In this document: in pieces, positions 1-10,249 of the stretch | Layout: the number at the start of each line of letters is the position of its first letter | How positions within the stretch are numbered: the first letter of the stretch is position 1 | From: Phytoseiulus persimilis | Taxonomy: Eukaryota > Arthropoda > Arachnida > Mesostigmata > Phytoseiidae | Direction: 5' to 3' | DNA length: 64,000 nucleotides | NCBI GenBank assembly: GCA_037576195.1 | Contig: CM075102.1 | Coordinates: 3,844,001-3,908,000 of the forward strand | Program-made: the position numbers and the translations under genes | Notes under the pieces: model-generated | The model's input: the letters and a program-made list of their open reading frames with translations, nothing else | The model's database searches: none | What the model was told of the DNA's origin: nothing

Positions 1-483
1 ACATGGGGAACAGCCTTTGACGAAGCTTTCGATGTCAGAGGCCATCCCGGGCCAGAAAAAGTGGAGGCGAGCGAGGGCTTTCATGCGGCGGATACCGGGA
101 TGAGCATCATGGAGGGTCTGCATAACGAGCTGTTTCAACCCGGCCGGAACAACGACTCGGTCGCCGTGCAGGAGAATACCGCGGCTGACGCAGACAGAAT
201 CGGCCAGCAGTGCGAAAGGTCGGAGGCCCGGATCCTTCTTGTTCGCGGGAGACCAACCCTCCTCAACCCGCTGCAGAACCTTGGAAAAAACAGCGTATGG
301 GCCGTGACTCCAGCACGTGAGCTGTCCGCACACAATCTCGCAGAGATTCTCTCCACACGACGACTCGATTGTGGCGACTGCCTCTTCCAAATCAGGGTCC
401 CGTGCATCGGCTCTCACCTCTCGAATCAGGCGAGACAACGCGTCGGCGTGTTCGAAGAGATCAGTACGAATGTATTCCACCAT
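1..483 (-). mobile_element. Ty3/gypsy pol fragment (RNase H end and integrase zinc-binding region)
   Basis: The minus strand is open across the whole stretch and runs off the window edge. Its protein starts with a typical RNase H tail (HADALSRLI), then an acidic linker, then the integrase H2C2 zinc-binding region: LHDAHPGIRRMKALAR, FFWPGMASDIE and a closing KGCSPC. This order is that of a Ty3/gypsy polyprotein, where the integrase joins cDNA to host DNA. The catalytic integrase core would lie beyond position 1. At about 484 the coding sequence is cut off by the 45 bp minisatellite of the next element. No stop codon is seen, so this piece may be young. The plus-strand reading frames here are shadows. 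Confidence 0.8.
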
Positions 484-1095
484 TACTTTCCAACTCTGGA
501 GGGGTGATTCCGAGACCAATTTGGCCAATCTTTTTCCAACTCTGGAGGGGTGATTCCGGGACCAATCTGAGCATTACTTTCCATCTCTGGAGGGGTGATT
601 CCGAGACCAATCTGACCATTACTTCCCAGCTCTGGATGCGTGATTCCGGGACCAATCTGACCCTACTTTTCCAAGTCTGGAGAGGTGATTCCGACACCAA
701 TCTGACCATTACTTTCCAACTCTGGAGGGGTGATTCCGAGACCAATCTGGCCATTACTTTCCAACTCTGGAGGGATGATTCCGACACCAATCTGACCATT
801 ACTTTCCAACTCTGGAGGGGTGATTCCGAGACCAATCTGACCATTACTTCCCAGCTCTGGATGCGTGATTCCGGGACCAATCTGACCCTACTTTTCCAAG
901 TCTGGAGAGGTGATTCCGAGACCAATCTGACCATACTTCCCCGAATCTGGAGGATTGATCACGAGACCATATCAACCATACTTTTAAAAACCATGATGCT
1001 GATTCGGTGAAGAAAGTGAAAAGTGCTTCGATGCCACGGAACGCCGTCCAACCGCGCACAGCGCGGCCGACCTCAGTCGGCCAAAGGCCGGCTGG
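484..1095 (+). mobile_element. Helitron-like non-autonomous element with 45 bp minisatellite, copy A (5' truncated)
   Basis: About ten 45 bp units (core CTGGAGGGGTGATTCCGAGA) occupy 484-960 and decay up to about 1010. The conserved 3' module follows: a GC-rich stretch around CCGTCCAACCGCGC, a hairpin GGCCGAC/GTCGGCC at about 1065-1082, then AAAGGCCGGCTGG ending at 1095. A hairpin about a dozen bases before a CTRR end is the canonical Helitron 3' terminus. The usual 5' end (TCCTTACTATATATAATCGG) is missing, and the array abuts the gypsy integrase directly. The base after the end is C instead of the T seen in the other copies. Long open frames through the array only reflect a unit length divisible by three. 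Confidence 0.7.
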
Positions 1096-1096
1096 C

Positions 1097-2273
1097 GTTT
1101 TCATGCCAGCCATGAAAGGAAAAAAAAGCAGTTGCCGCACAACGAAGCCAACGCCTCCCGCTTGCTGACGAAGATCCGGTAGATTGTTGAAGCAATACAC
1201 GGCCGAATCGCTGACATCGCCGAAACTGTACAACGGTTTTTTCTAGATACACAAGGATCCGGCAGATGGTTCGCACTTTTGGGAGCATCTTGTAGTCGAC
1301 AGCGTTGTGTAGCAGTATGCACCGTTGAGTATATACAGGGTGTGTCCTCTAAGCTGCAACATTTTCGTGGCCTTTCTGTTTTGGGCTGTATTTCGGTCAA
1401 ATTTTATCCGATGTGGGAATTTTTTTTGATCGAAAGCTCTTGAAGAGACGCATCTTTTCGCTCCATTATTTTTGATCATCAGATCAGTGTTGAGTTTTCC
1501 AGAGCCTGTCGAAGTTTTCCTCAATTCAATCCATGGTCCCTGAAAGAACTAACCAGGAAATCGCCGATTCTCAACCGATTTCGGAAATTAAAAAACGGAA
1601 AGATTCCCCTCGAACCCAGCTACAAAACGCTCGCAACAACGGGCGGATCGATTGCGAACCGGAGGAACGGTATTCAATACGAGATACCCCAAAATTGAGC
1701 CTCCCGGACACCCTGCCGACCCCTCCAGTAAAGAACTGCCTGTAACTCCTCAGGGAAGCCGATTTCGGAAATTTCACTGATGGCAAAAGTTTCTTATTTT
1801 GAGCCAAACTACCCGGAAACGAAGTCACCGAGTCAATCCGATAACTTTTTTTTTCCACCTCAAAAGTCACGAGATGAGCGCCCAGTGACCCGTTTTTTAA
1901 TTTCCGAAATCGGTTGAGAATCGGCGATTTCCTGGTTAGTTCTTTCAGGGACCATGGATTGAATTGAGGAAAACTTCGACAGGCTCTGGAAAACTCAACA
2001 CTGATCTGATGATCAAAAATAATGGGGCGAAAAGATGCGTCTCTTCAAGAGCTTTCGATCAAAAAAAAAATTCCCACATCGGATAAAATTTGACCGAAAT
2101 ACAGCCCAAAACAGAAAGGCCACGAAAATGTTGCAGCTTAGAGAACACACCCTGTACAATATTCGGCCGTGTCCTGCTTCAACAATCCACCGGATCCTCG
2201 TCACCAAGCGGGAGGCGCTGGCTCCGTTGTGCGGCAACTGCTCCCTTTCCCCTTTCACGGATGGTATGAAAAC
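1097..2273. repeat. Outer inverted repeat pair (about 110 bp arms) around the mariner-like MITE
   Basis: Positions 1097-1206 are repeated in inverted orientation at about 2160-2273 with roughly 85-90% identity by eye. Shared blocks are GCAGTTGCCGCACAACG, CGCCTCCCGCTTG and GGATTGTTGAAGCA. The right arm abuts the inner element at its TA, while the left arm is separated from it by about 125 bp. The pair may be an older foldback element into which the MITE at 1336-2154 inserted. Confidence 0.6.
1336..2154. mobile_element. Tc1/mariner-like MITE with about 263 bp terminal inverted repeats
   Basis: Left arm 1336-1598 and right arm 1890-2154 are near-perfect inverted copies, starting CAGGGTGTGTCCTCTAAGC and ending with its complement. 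TA dinucleotides flank both ends (1334-1335 and 2155-2156), as expected for the TA target duplication of the Tc1/mariner superfamily. The roughly 290 bp interior has no transposase and only short frames, so this is non-autonomous. High arm identity suggests recent activity or gene conversion between arms. The proposed superfamily rests on the TA flanks and the CAGGGTG end. Confidence 0.75.
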
Positions 2274-2319
2274 TAGGAAGCGTCGTTCGGTCTCAGGAGG
2301 GACGAGAGAGCAGGGTTCC

Positions 2320-2870
2320 CCAAGACAGTCCTTACGATCATCGCTTCGTTTGCCGATCCCGAGTGAAAATCAGACGAAAGCGATCTAGAGGGTTGAGCAT
2401 CCCTCAAGGGAGAGAACGAAGGAGAAAAAAAACTCTCGGATGTGGCTCAGTGATTTTTGCAGTTTTCTGAACGTTTCAAGCTCGTTTGGGTCGAATTTCC
2501 GTACTCCAAAGTCAAAGCGGGGTCTTGTCGGTTACCAACTCGGAGCGATAACTCCGAGGGCTAAGCTTCGATTTGGATGAAACTTCTTGAGTAGGAAGAG
2601 GGCACTCGGGGCTACATCCAGATTTTCGACGATTCTTGGCCGGCCACGGGAAGGGTATAAACCATCTGACCTAACCTAACCATCTGATCTAAATTGAGTA
2701 GCTCTTAACTTCAGATGCCTCTGGAATCATGCGATCCGATCACTAGTCATGTACATATGAATGGATAGCCCTCGAAGAGAGCTTTCCGAAAAGTTGTCGT
2801 TCGACGCTGTACGCACCGTTCTCGAAATATAATGATTTCAAGTTTTCTCAATGAGTCCAAGGAAAAAATA
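2320..2870 (-). repeat. Dispersed repeat, partner of 12590-13160, with Harbinger-type DDE remnant
   Basis: This segment matches 12590-13160 in the opposite orientation over about 550 bp. Shared stretches include CGTTTCAAGCTCGTTTGGGT, GGTCTTGTCGGTTACC, TTCTTGGCCGGCCACGGGAA and GTTGTCGTTCGACGCTG. At its left end (2330-2400) it keeps a decayed piece of the DDE transposase that is clearer at 13080-13280. It therefore looks like a truncated copy of the same DNA transposon. A small insertion at about 2668-2690 contains two CCTAA units. Confidence 0.6.
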
Positions 2871-3231
2871 TTTTCGGCGAAAAAAAAGCGCCTCTTTTTT
2901 TTTGATTTTTTTTTTCGCAGAACCTTCGACTCTCCGACCCCTCGATTCAGCTCAACTCCGGAGTGCGCACTCGACGCTATCTATTTTCGTATCGGTCTCG
3001 AATTCGTCGATTTTAGAGGTATTCGGCCATCTACGATCCAAGCGGCATGTATGTCATTCGATAGCTCTCTTCTTCAGCTTTCCAAAAATAACTCGATCGG
3101 CGCTGTAACCCGAGGAGCCGAGAGGAGCTGGGAGCCGAGATATGAGCCTTTGGAGTTGACCAAGTTTTGTCAGGAGTATGTAGTGCAAAATCCACGGGGC
3201 CGATGGCCAAGCCTTGATGGCCGAGACCCTT

Positions 3232-4274
3232 TTTGACTCAAATCCCATCTCATGCTAAAGTTATGCCTCAATGAGATCGATTCCACGGATTTCAGACCCG
3301 CGTTCAACTCACTGTCTGGTCGATTCCAAAGAATATAGGGCACTTGGGGCATGTATCGAAATTTTTGAAGAGCAGTATGGTTCGGCGCAAGTCCTGTAAA
3401 CTGGATGACGTGTGGGGGTTATAAACGCATCTCTCAGAGCTGCGTGCGAGCCTGAATGCTCTGAAGGGTGGACCATTTTGTGGGGAAAACGGGAAAAATG
3501 TATTTTTTCCATCAAAATGAGGCTAGTAGAACTATTCTCCCGAAAAAATGAATTGGTTTATCGACGGCATCAGCAAGCCCGAGGAATTACACTTGTAAGA
3601 TGTTTTTTCCTAGGAATCGATGCACCTTCTAAACAGGAGATTTGATAATCAGACTAGAGGTGAGGAACATCGATACAGGAATGATAATACCAACCAATAG
3701 AAGTATTGTCGTTATTCAATCGGGAATAACCTCTCCTAAACAGGAGAATCGATAACAGGTCCTTATTGGCGTCTCACTCTGATTGGCGTCTCACTCTGAT
3801 TGGCCGTCTCAGTCTGGAATGCCGGCTCATTCCCGGACATCGTCAGTGGAACGCGGCTGGATGTGAACAAAGGGAAAGCCGCCAGTTCAAACTGGGCGCG
3901 GCTCCTTACACACTCATCCTCCGTTTTTCATTTGATGAGGAAAGTGCATTTTTTGAGGAGTTATGGACGGTTGTTAAAATCGGTCTATAGCTCCCTCACG
4001 AATGGCCCTAAGAAAAGTTACTTGACGGAGAAAAGAATGCGGAATTGTACCAGCTCCCCAACCTTCTCGCCGGTCTGCCATCCATCCAGCCGTTCGGCCG
4101 CAATCATTCTCTTTTTATTATTTTTTCTTGATTTCGCCCCCTTTGGAGAGATTTCTCAGGTTGGTTATACCACCAGAAGTTGCTCCTCTTTACCCAGAAC
4201 TCCCTCGCGAAAATCCAGGAGAATCGGTCCAGCCGTTCAAAAGTTATGATTTTCCGGTGGTTCCGACCGCTGTG
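3232..4274 (-). mobile_element. Old copy of the Transib-like terminal inverted repeat, interrupted by an insertion
   Basis: The sequence follows the 61999-62793 inverted-repeat arm almost end to end. Shared blocks include CGATTCCACGGATTT, AAACTGGATGACGTG, GAAGGGTGGACCATTTTG, AATTGGTTTATCGACGGCA and CGGTCCAGCCGTTCAAAAGT. It ends in CCGCTGTG at 4274, the same terminus as the intact element. The inner end near 3232 is truncated. Many differences from the other copies mark it as old. A 313 bp foreign segment at 3593-3905 interrupts it. The base pattern after 4274 (CGGTG) only partly matches the CGACG flank seen elsewhere. Confidence 0.75.
3593..3905. mobile_element. 313 bp insertion flanked by direct TTACAC repeats
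   Basis: Comparison with uninterrupted copies of the surrounding repeat shows extra sequence exactly here. TTACAC lies on both sides (3587-3592 and 3906-3911), consistent with a 6 bp target duplication. Inside are a two-fold GGCGTCTCACTCTGATT repeat (about 3768-3800) and two copies of CTAAACAGGAGA-like sequence. No inverted termini or coding frame are evident. The segment GTTCAAACTGG near the right end is weakly like a tRNA B box, so a SINE is possible but unproven. Confidence 0.5.
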
Positions 4275-5154
4275 CGGTGAGAGCTTTTTCTAGGCAGAAG
4301 CTGATCTGTGTAAGTGCGAGGGCCTTGGGGCATCCGCCACGTATCACGTCTTCATTGAAGCACGCATTTCTCACTCGGCTGATGCTTAACAGGAAAGCTT
4401 ACATTGAGCACGCCACTGAATCGTTTATCAGTGTCTTGCATGCATTCCTTTGACAAAGCGGGTGTGCGTTCAATAGCTGTGGTCCAACAAAGGAACTAGG
4501 AGTATTTCGACGACAAGTTGGATCGAAAATGTCATCCAGCAGCGGAGGAGAGGCTCATTCGCAGGATGGATCACTAGAGGGAACACAAGGATCCGTTACT
4601 GATGGGGCATCCGTGATCGCTCATATCAGCTGGAGAAAGGTTTCGAATATCTATGATCGGAGGGCTTATTACCGAGATGGAAGATGTGAGGGACTACGGT
4701 CGGGACACCTTTGACAAAGGCTCTTCGGGCTCAGTACGGAGCAGCTTTGCTCAAACTTGAGCAAAGGAAGAGACTAAAGATTCTCCGTCGAAACGTATAC
4801 CAGTGTTGTATTCATTGACACATCGCGACCACTAGGAAGACTGCGGTCATACTGACGAAAAGCCTCACGCTGGATGCGCTCTTGAAAGGCAGGAAAGGCC
4901 TGGTATACGACTGAGAACAACGATGGTAGGGTTTTGCGCTGACGTAGCGAAATGCACCAAATCAGGCATCTCCATTCAAATCACACAAGTTCAAGTCTGA
5001 GAATGAGAGAGGTTAACTCATGTTAGTTTCCCCACTGTTCTGCTCCCTCTCTCCCAGTCCAACCGCTTACCATCCACGGACTGGATCGACAAAGGCATGG
5101 ATTGAGAGCCTTGAACATCTGAGCTCCCCAGCATTTGAGCACGAAGGGCAACTA
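4275..5154. other. No gene seen
   Basis: Only short unsupported frames occur, such as a 61-codon frame at 4529-4714. I see no recognisable domain, repeat relative or splice-supported exon in this 880 bp. Confidence 0.4.
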
Positions 5155-5943
5155 TCCTTACCATATATAATCGGCTCCGTCTGTCAGTTTGTGAGTTTGT
5201 CAGTCATACTTTTCCAAGTCTCGAGGGGTGATTCCGGGACAAATCTGACCATACTCCCTCGAATCCGGAGGAGTGATCCCAAGACCACTCCGACTACGCT
5301 TTCCCAAACCTGGAGGGATAATTCTGGGACCAACCTGACCAAACTTCTCCGAATCCGGAGGGGTTATTCCGGGACAAATCTGACCATACTTTTCCAAACC
5401 TGGAGGGATGATTCCGGGACCATCCTGACCATACTTTTCCGGGTCCGGGAGGTGATTCCGGGATCCATCTGACCATACTTTTTGGAGTCAATGGAGGTCG
5501 TGATAATCTAAAGAGGTTATCACGGCGTCGATCTGACCACTTTTTTCGAAGTGGAAGCAATCACGGGATCGATCGGGCCATACTTTCCGGAGTCTGAGGG
5601 GGTGATTCCGGTGTCGATCTGACTATGGTTTCCGAGGTCCATGGGGGTGATTGTGGAGTCGATCTGACTATACTTCTCGCAGTTATGGAGCTGATTTTGG
5701 GGTCAGTCTGACCATTCTTTCCGGACTCTATGGATTCCAAGATCGACCTGATCATACTTTTTGGATATTGAGGAGGTGATTGCGGAGTTCATCCGACCAT
5801 GTCAACATCAACCAATCGATCGAATGAGAAGATAATTTCATGGATGATGCTGAACCAATGAAGAGAGAGAAGTGTCCCGATGCCAAGGACCGCAGTCCAA
5901 CCGCGCGAAGCGCAGCCGATTCCAGCCGCCGAGGGCCGGCTGG
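5155..5943 (+). mobile_element. Helitron-like minisatellite element, copy B (both ends present, diverged array)
   Basis: The 5' end TCCTTACCATATATAATCGG at 5155 is preceded by A, and the 3' end GAGGGCCGGCTGG at 5943 is followed by T. This matches the A|T insertion rule and the TC...CTRR termini of canonical Helitrons. After a CTGTCAGTTTG-type leader comes a strongly diverged array of 45 bp-related units (5210-5790). The conserved 3' module starts near 5835 (GAACCAATGAAGAGAGAG) and runs through CAGTCCAACCGCGC. The terminal hairpin is degraded compared with copies A and E. No protein is encoded. Confidence 0.7.
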
Positions 5944-6387
5944 TTCGAAATAAGACGCTTAGCTTCCACTGGCGTTGCCGAGCGTAGTCTGAGACCGCTT
6001 GCACAATTCCCACGATTCTCCGGCTCCGCACAGGGAACCGATGTGGCATCACTTCCAGTGCAGTGAAGGCTTCTTCCTTGTTCGTCTGTCTTCCTTATTA
6101 AGGGCTCTAGCAAATAATGGTTCGGAACAGGCGTTTTCGGTTTTTCGCATGTATCGACACAAGAATCATCCGGTACCTGGTCATCTCATCACTGATGAGT
6201 AAGGCTGTGAATTTGTCACGGTGTTCCGAGCGAGAATTCACGTGAACTTTTCCTCGAAGAAAGGAAATGGTGAAAACTTCGAGTCTCCTGCGAGGAAGAG
6301 TTCCGAAAACAAAGCACAATGTCAGTGATATTCTACACTGGCTTTATTCACACCTAGAACTATATGCTGGACTCGATAGGTTCATTG

Positions 6388-6830
6388 TCAAACTTCCCCT
6401 GCCTTCTTGTATAGCAGGTCGTACATGGAGAGGGCGCTCTCCTTGATGGGGTGGCGATCGTCCCGGAGCACGTCTGAATATTGACTGAAGGAACGATCTG
6501 CCGAATACTGACAAGCACGCTCGAACAAATGGAAACGATTCTCGCAAGCTCTGGGCAGCGATCTGGGGCTTCTCCCCCGAACGTCATGGGGTGAGGCGAT
6601 AGATCGAGTTCCTACACGTGTTCGTGTGGGCCAAGTTTCCTCGTGGCTGAGCAAAGCGTCAAGCCATTCTATCGGCACATCGAAGTCGTCTCCGTCGAGG
6701 TTCGCTCGCACATCACATACCTCGAAACGGGTCAGTTTTGCCATCAAATGCGGTGCGAGCTTTGTTGACTGTCTGTGATCACCAGAGCCTGGAAGTTTGA
6801 GTGATTTTTCGAGATTATCGTTCCATTGAA
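6388..6830 (-). CDS. Unrecognised open reading frame fragment
   Basis: A clean minus-strand frame ends at 6388 and stays open upstream to where the plus-strand LINE begins near 6831. The upstream extension to 7056 is a shadow of that LINE. About 145 residues have coding-like composition, with segments such as LMAKLTRFEVCDVRANLD and VPIEWLDALLSHEETWPT and a YDLLYKKAGEV carboxy end. I do not recognise a family. It could be the 3' exon of a host gene cut by the LINE, or another transposon protein. Confidence 0.3.
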
Positions 6831-8360
6831 ATGCACTGATCTCAGGCATATCAGAAAATATCAAAATGTCCATCGGATTGATAACCCTGTGGAAGACATT
6901 GTTCAACAAGTGCTTTGAACTAGGAAACATCCCAGCAAAATGGAGCATCGGACTTATGATAATCATTCCCAAAGCCAAAGGCAGTCCCACAGATCCGAAA
7001 TCGTGGAGGGGCATCACGAACAAGAGCAATATCTTCAAATTGCTATCCAAACTCATCTTAAGGCGACTCGTCCCTTTCCTCGAAATGTAAACCTCGATCC
7101 CTGATCAGCAACACGGTTTTCGAGAGGGACGTTCAACAATATCGGCATGCGAGATTCTTCTACTTTACATTCAAAGGGCTCTGAACCACCCAACCCGCCA
7201 CCTGAACGCCATTTTCATCGACTTCAGTTTAGCCTTCGATTCAGGATCGCGGACCATTGCGCTGGACATGTTGGCCGAACAATATCGACATCGACGATGG
7301 GGTTACGGTTACAAAAGGACTCAAACAAACAAATGGTTTCGCACAAGGCGAAAACGCGAGTCCAACCCTCTACTCCGTCCTCATCGGGAAACTTCCAAGC
7401 GTTATAGCCGCAAACCATCAACTGGTGAATTTGATAATATGCGCGGATGATATCGTCATGTACGCGATAAGCAACTACCACCTGCAGAACGCGGTGCTCA
7501 CTCTGTCCCGTTACGCGAAGGAACTCGGACTATCAAGCAACGTGAGCAAAACATGAGCCATAAAATTTCGGAAGGGCGGACGCCTCGCTGACGCCGACCG
7601 CCTTTCCCTCCACCATCACGAGATTAAGGACGTGAACTCTTTCACCTATCTTGGAATCACGCTGACGTCGACCGGCTTCTGCTTCAATAAACATATCGAT
7701 GACAGAGTCCGCAAGGCCCTGATGGCATTCGCATCCATACCATCGCCGCAGAAACTATCCATCGACACTGCCATCGAGCTTTTCCACATGAAATTAGCAC
7801 CGGTCGCGAGCTACGGAATACAACTCTCATGGAACCACCTCAGCACTCAAAACTTGAACAAACTAAACTTCCAGAAGGCCGCATATCCAAAGAGGGTCTC
7901 AGGTGTACATGATTGCACGCGAAACAGACTCGTGTACATGATGAGCGGCTCACCTCTATTTACTTCAGACCAACAAGCCTCGTTTCAACTCACACTCACG
8001 GAGGCGGCCCGACACATCGCAGCGGAATCACAGAGAAAGCGAGAGGGGGTCCACCCCGGCTCCACGACCTCGCCCGCGATTACCTCAGACAAATGGAAAA
8101 GGGTAAACTGCAAAAACAGGAACACCATCACACGACTCAGTGTCCACGGGTTCCATCACCGCCTGTGTCTGAACGAAACTCATCATTAAATGTATACTAA
8201 CTGTAAATGTAAATTCTGCGGCGCGCACTGTGATCTCCACCACGCAACTGAGTGCGTTAACCGACCGAGTCTGTCCAGCCTGGACCTCGAGCTGTGATCT
8301 TTCATTATTATCTATATTTTTAACAATCGAAACATTAGTGTGAATAAAATTTGTTGAAAT
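6831..8360 (+). pseudogene. LINE (non-LTR retrotransposon) reverse transcriptase pseudogene
   Basis: Reverse transcriptase motifs appear in order: GNIPAKW...IIIPKAKG (about 6920-6980), a stop at 7088, HGFREGRST (about 7112), motif A IFIDFSLAFD (about 7210), then after a frame change near 7295 motif B GFAQGENASPTL, motif C ICADDIVMYA (about 7440) and YLGITLTSTGF (about 7650). Two Asp of the C box survive. A cysteine/histidine cluster at 8198-8258 (C-K-C-K-F-C...H-C...H-H...C) looks like the zinc-binding tail of such proteins. The 5' part with the endonuclease is missing and the region between motifs A and B looks deleted. AT-rich sequence follows to about 8360. It is clearly inactive. Confidence 0.8.
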
Positions 8361-9031
8361 GAAAACCAATCTCAGGCAATCTATGGAATAATTCCGAAAA
8401 ATTACCCCAACTTCGAGGCTCTAGTGATAACAGCTGTGATTTGATGTCTGGGGTCGAGACGGAGCGAGAACATCCGCCTGATTCGAACTGAAACTCCTCT
8501 CCATCTCTCGGCTGAATGGTTCGCGGGAATTTCCCTAGATGATGGCGTTGAATGAACTATTCAAGCTTCTTGGAACTGGAGCAAGATGGAGCACCTACGG
8601 CTTGCCCAAAGGACGAGTCAGGGGCTCTGCTGTCAGAAGACAACGCCCAACTGAGCTCATCAATGGCTGTCCGGCACTCGCGAGATAACAGAAGTGAACG
8701 AACTTACTACAACAAGCCGCTTCGCGCCAAAGAGCCTGGACGGAGGAAATTTCTGGCTGAAATCATTCCACAGTTAATAAAGTCGTCGGAAATCGCAGCG
8801 CCCCGCAAAATTCTCGGCATCCCGAGAAAATCACGGACTTTGTTGCGGCCGTTAGTTCCGTGACGGATTCACAGCCCTACTGATGAGTCATCAGGTCCCC
8901 CCTGTAGTCGACATGTGTGCTGATTATAGTTGGTTGGACACTGCATGCTTTGTTTCCCTCTCTGCCTTGCGCTTTTGATGCGAAGGAATCTTCTTGAGGA
9001 CGCCATTCCCTCCCCTCTGGTGGATCATATC
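8361..9031. other. No supported gene
   Basis: A plus-strand frame of 103 codons (8552-8863) and part of the antisense of the gustatory receptor gene are the only long frames. Neither shows a recognisable domain. This is the 3' flank of the receptor gene and may hold its untranslated region. Confidence 0.35.
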
Positions 9032-10117
9032 TCAGCAAAAGACATCATGGAGGCTGATCTCGTGGAAAAGTGGTGTAGTCAGGATGAGAGTTGCGTAAGT
9101 GAAGATATTCAGAAACACCAAAAAATCGCTGGGAAGGTTCATGATTTCCGAATTGAATATCCATCTGATTCCATGAGCATTCCGGTGACTCATTACGGTG
9201 AAGACTTCATGGACAGGATTGCTTTCCAGGGCCCACATTCTACGGACACGGGCCCTCTTTTCGTGCATGATCGCTCCAATGCGGTCTCCCAAATAAACCA
9301 GAACACCGTTTGTCAGAGACATACCGAAAAAATAAGAAATCACATGGAGGTAAACGGAACACTTGGAGAACGTGGCAATAGACGCCATATTGGTGAGGAA
9401 GAATACTGAATACATCAAGAGCCAGTCGTGAAGATCACTGAGGAGTACATTGGTCGAGTCAAGTAACTGACAACAATGTTTGTAGGTCTCCAGAGGTTGC
9501 TGTTGCGTACCGCTCGAACTCCGCAGGGTAACGGTCAAGTCAACCAATAACAGGGTGAGGATGAAGTTAATCCAGAAGAAGCGGAATACGGTCAGGTAGA
9601 CGGTGAGCGGTATGGTAACCATCTGGATGTAGGCCGATCTTGCGGCTGCGCGTTTCATCGGAAGGATACACAGCTCAAGGGAAAATAATATGAAAACGAC
9701 ACCCAGTAATAGCTCAAAAGCGGTAACTCGACGGCGCGTCTCTTTGAAATACCTCTCGAGATCATTCCTGCTCCGTGAAACCCAACACCTAGACAGTACA
9801 CCGAGGAGAATCGACAGTATACTCGTAAGAGTATGCAATATGCCACTGTAATTCCAACGGGAAGGATTCAAACCCAGGCAAACATGAACGCAAACGCAGA
9901 AAGTTTCGAGTGCTGGCCATATCACCAAAATCAACGGGCGCCATTCCGATCCACACAACAGACGGAACAGAGTGAATACCCGCATACTCATGGAACGACT
10001 CCTGAGCTTTCTATTCGAAGCCGAGCTTATAATGCTGTTCCACGGGACGACTCCGCCTCTCGCGAAGGAATGGAGTCGCTGCAGGGTACCGCTAGTCGTG
10101 ACCGCTTGTGTACTCAC
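9032..10117 (-). CDS. Gustatory receptor family protein (seven-transmembrane chemoreceptor)
   Basis: This single open frame of 361 residues encodes a polytopic membrane protein of the arthropod gustatory receptor family, expected to act as a ligand-gated cation channel subunit in chemosensory neurons. Hydrophobic segments lie near residues 58-82, 93-115, 133-155, 170-205 (long, probably one helix with flanks), 235-285 (two helices) and 335-358. The last segment contains FTYATLILTTPL, a relaxed version of the TYhhhhhQF signature of the family; the terminal Q-F is absent. The length is normal to slightly short, since most members have 350-450 residues. The first ATG at 10117 was chosen, but in-frame ATGs at about residues 43 and 45 are possible. 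No intron is needed. A decayed ionotropic receptor lies just upstream on the same strand. Confidence 0.75.
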   Translation of the reverse strand: MSTQAVTTSGTLQRLHSFARGGVVPWNSIISSASNRKLRSRSMSMRVFTLFRLLCGSEWRPLILVIWPALETFCVCVHVCLGLNPSRWNYSGILHTLTSILSILLGVLSRCWVSRSRNDLERYFKETRRRVTAFELLLGVVFILFSLELCILPMKRAAARSAYIQMVTIPLTVYLTVFRFFWINFILTLLLVDLTVTLRSSSGTQQQPLETYKHCCQLLDSTNVLLSDLHDWLLMYSVFFLTNMASIATFSKCSVYLHVISYFFGMSLTNGVLVYLGDRIGAIMHEKRARVRRMWALESNPVHEVFTVMSHRNAHGIRWIFNSEIMNLPSDFLVFLNIFTYATLILTTPLFHEISLHDVFC

Positions 10118-10249
10118 CGCTCTGCCCGGCTTAGCATGGGGTGGCGCCTCTTCTGTCAGGAATCAGGAAGAAAAAATCCATCATCTCAAAGTTGACATCA
10201 CTGTCGGCGATGCAGAGCCTTTCGTGATGTAGCCGTGCGTCGAGAGAAA

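Noticed and set aside
369-1010. Plus-strand 213-codon frame and minus-strand 157-codon frame
   Set aside because: Both are translations of the same 45 bp minisatellite in copy A.
2668-2690. Interstitial telomere sequence (CCTAACCTAACC)
   Set aside because: Only two units, and it is a small insertion relative to the paired repeat at 12590-13079.
6388-7056. 222-codon minus-strand frame as one gene
   Set aside because: Its amino-terminal third is antisense to LINE reverse transcriptase coding; only the part below about 6830 is kept as an unassigned fragment.
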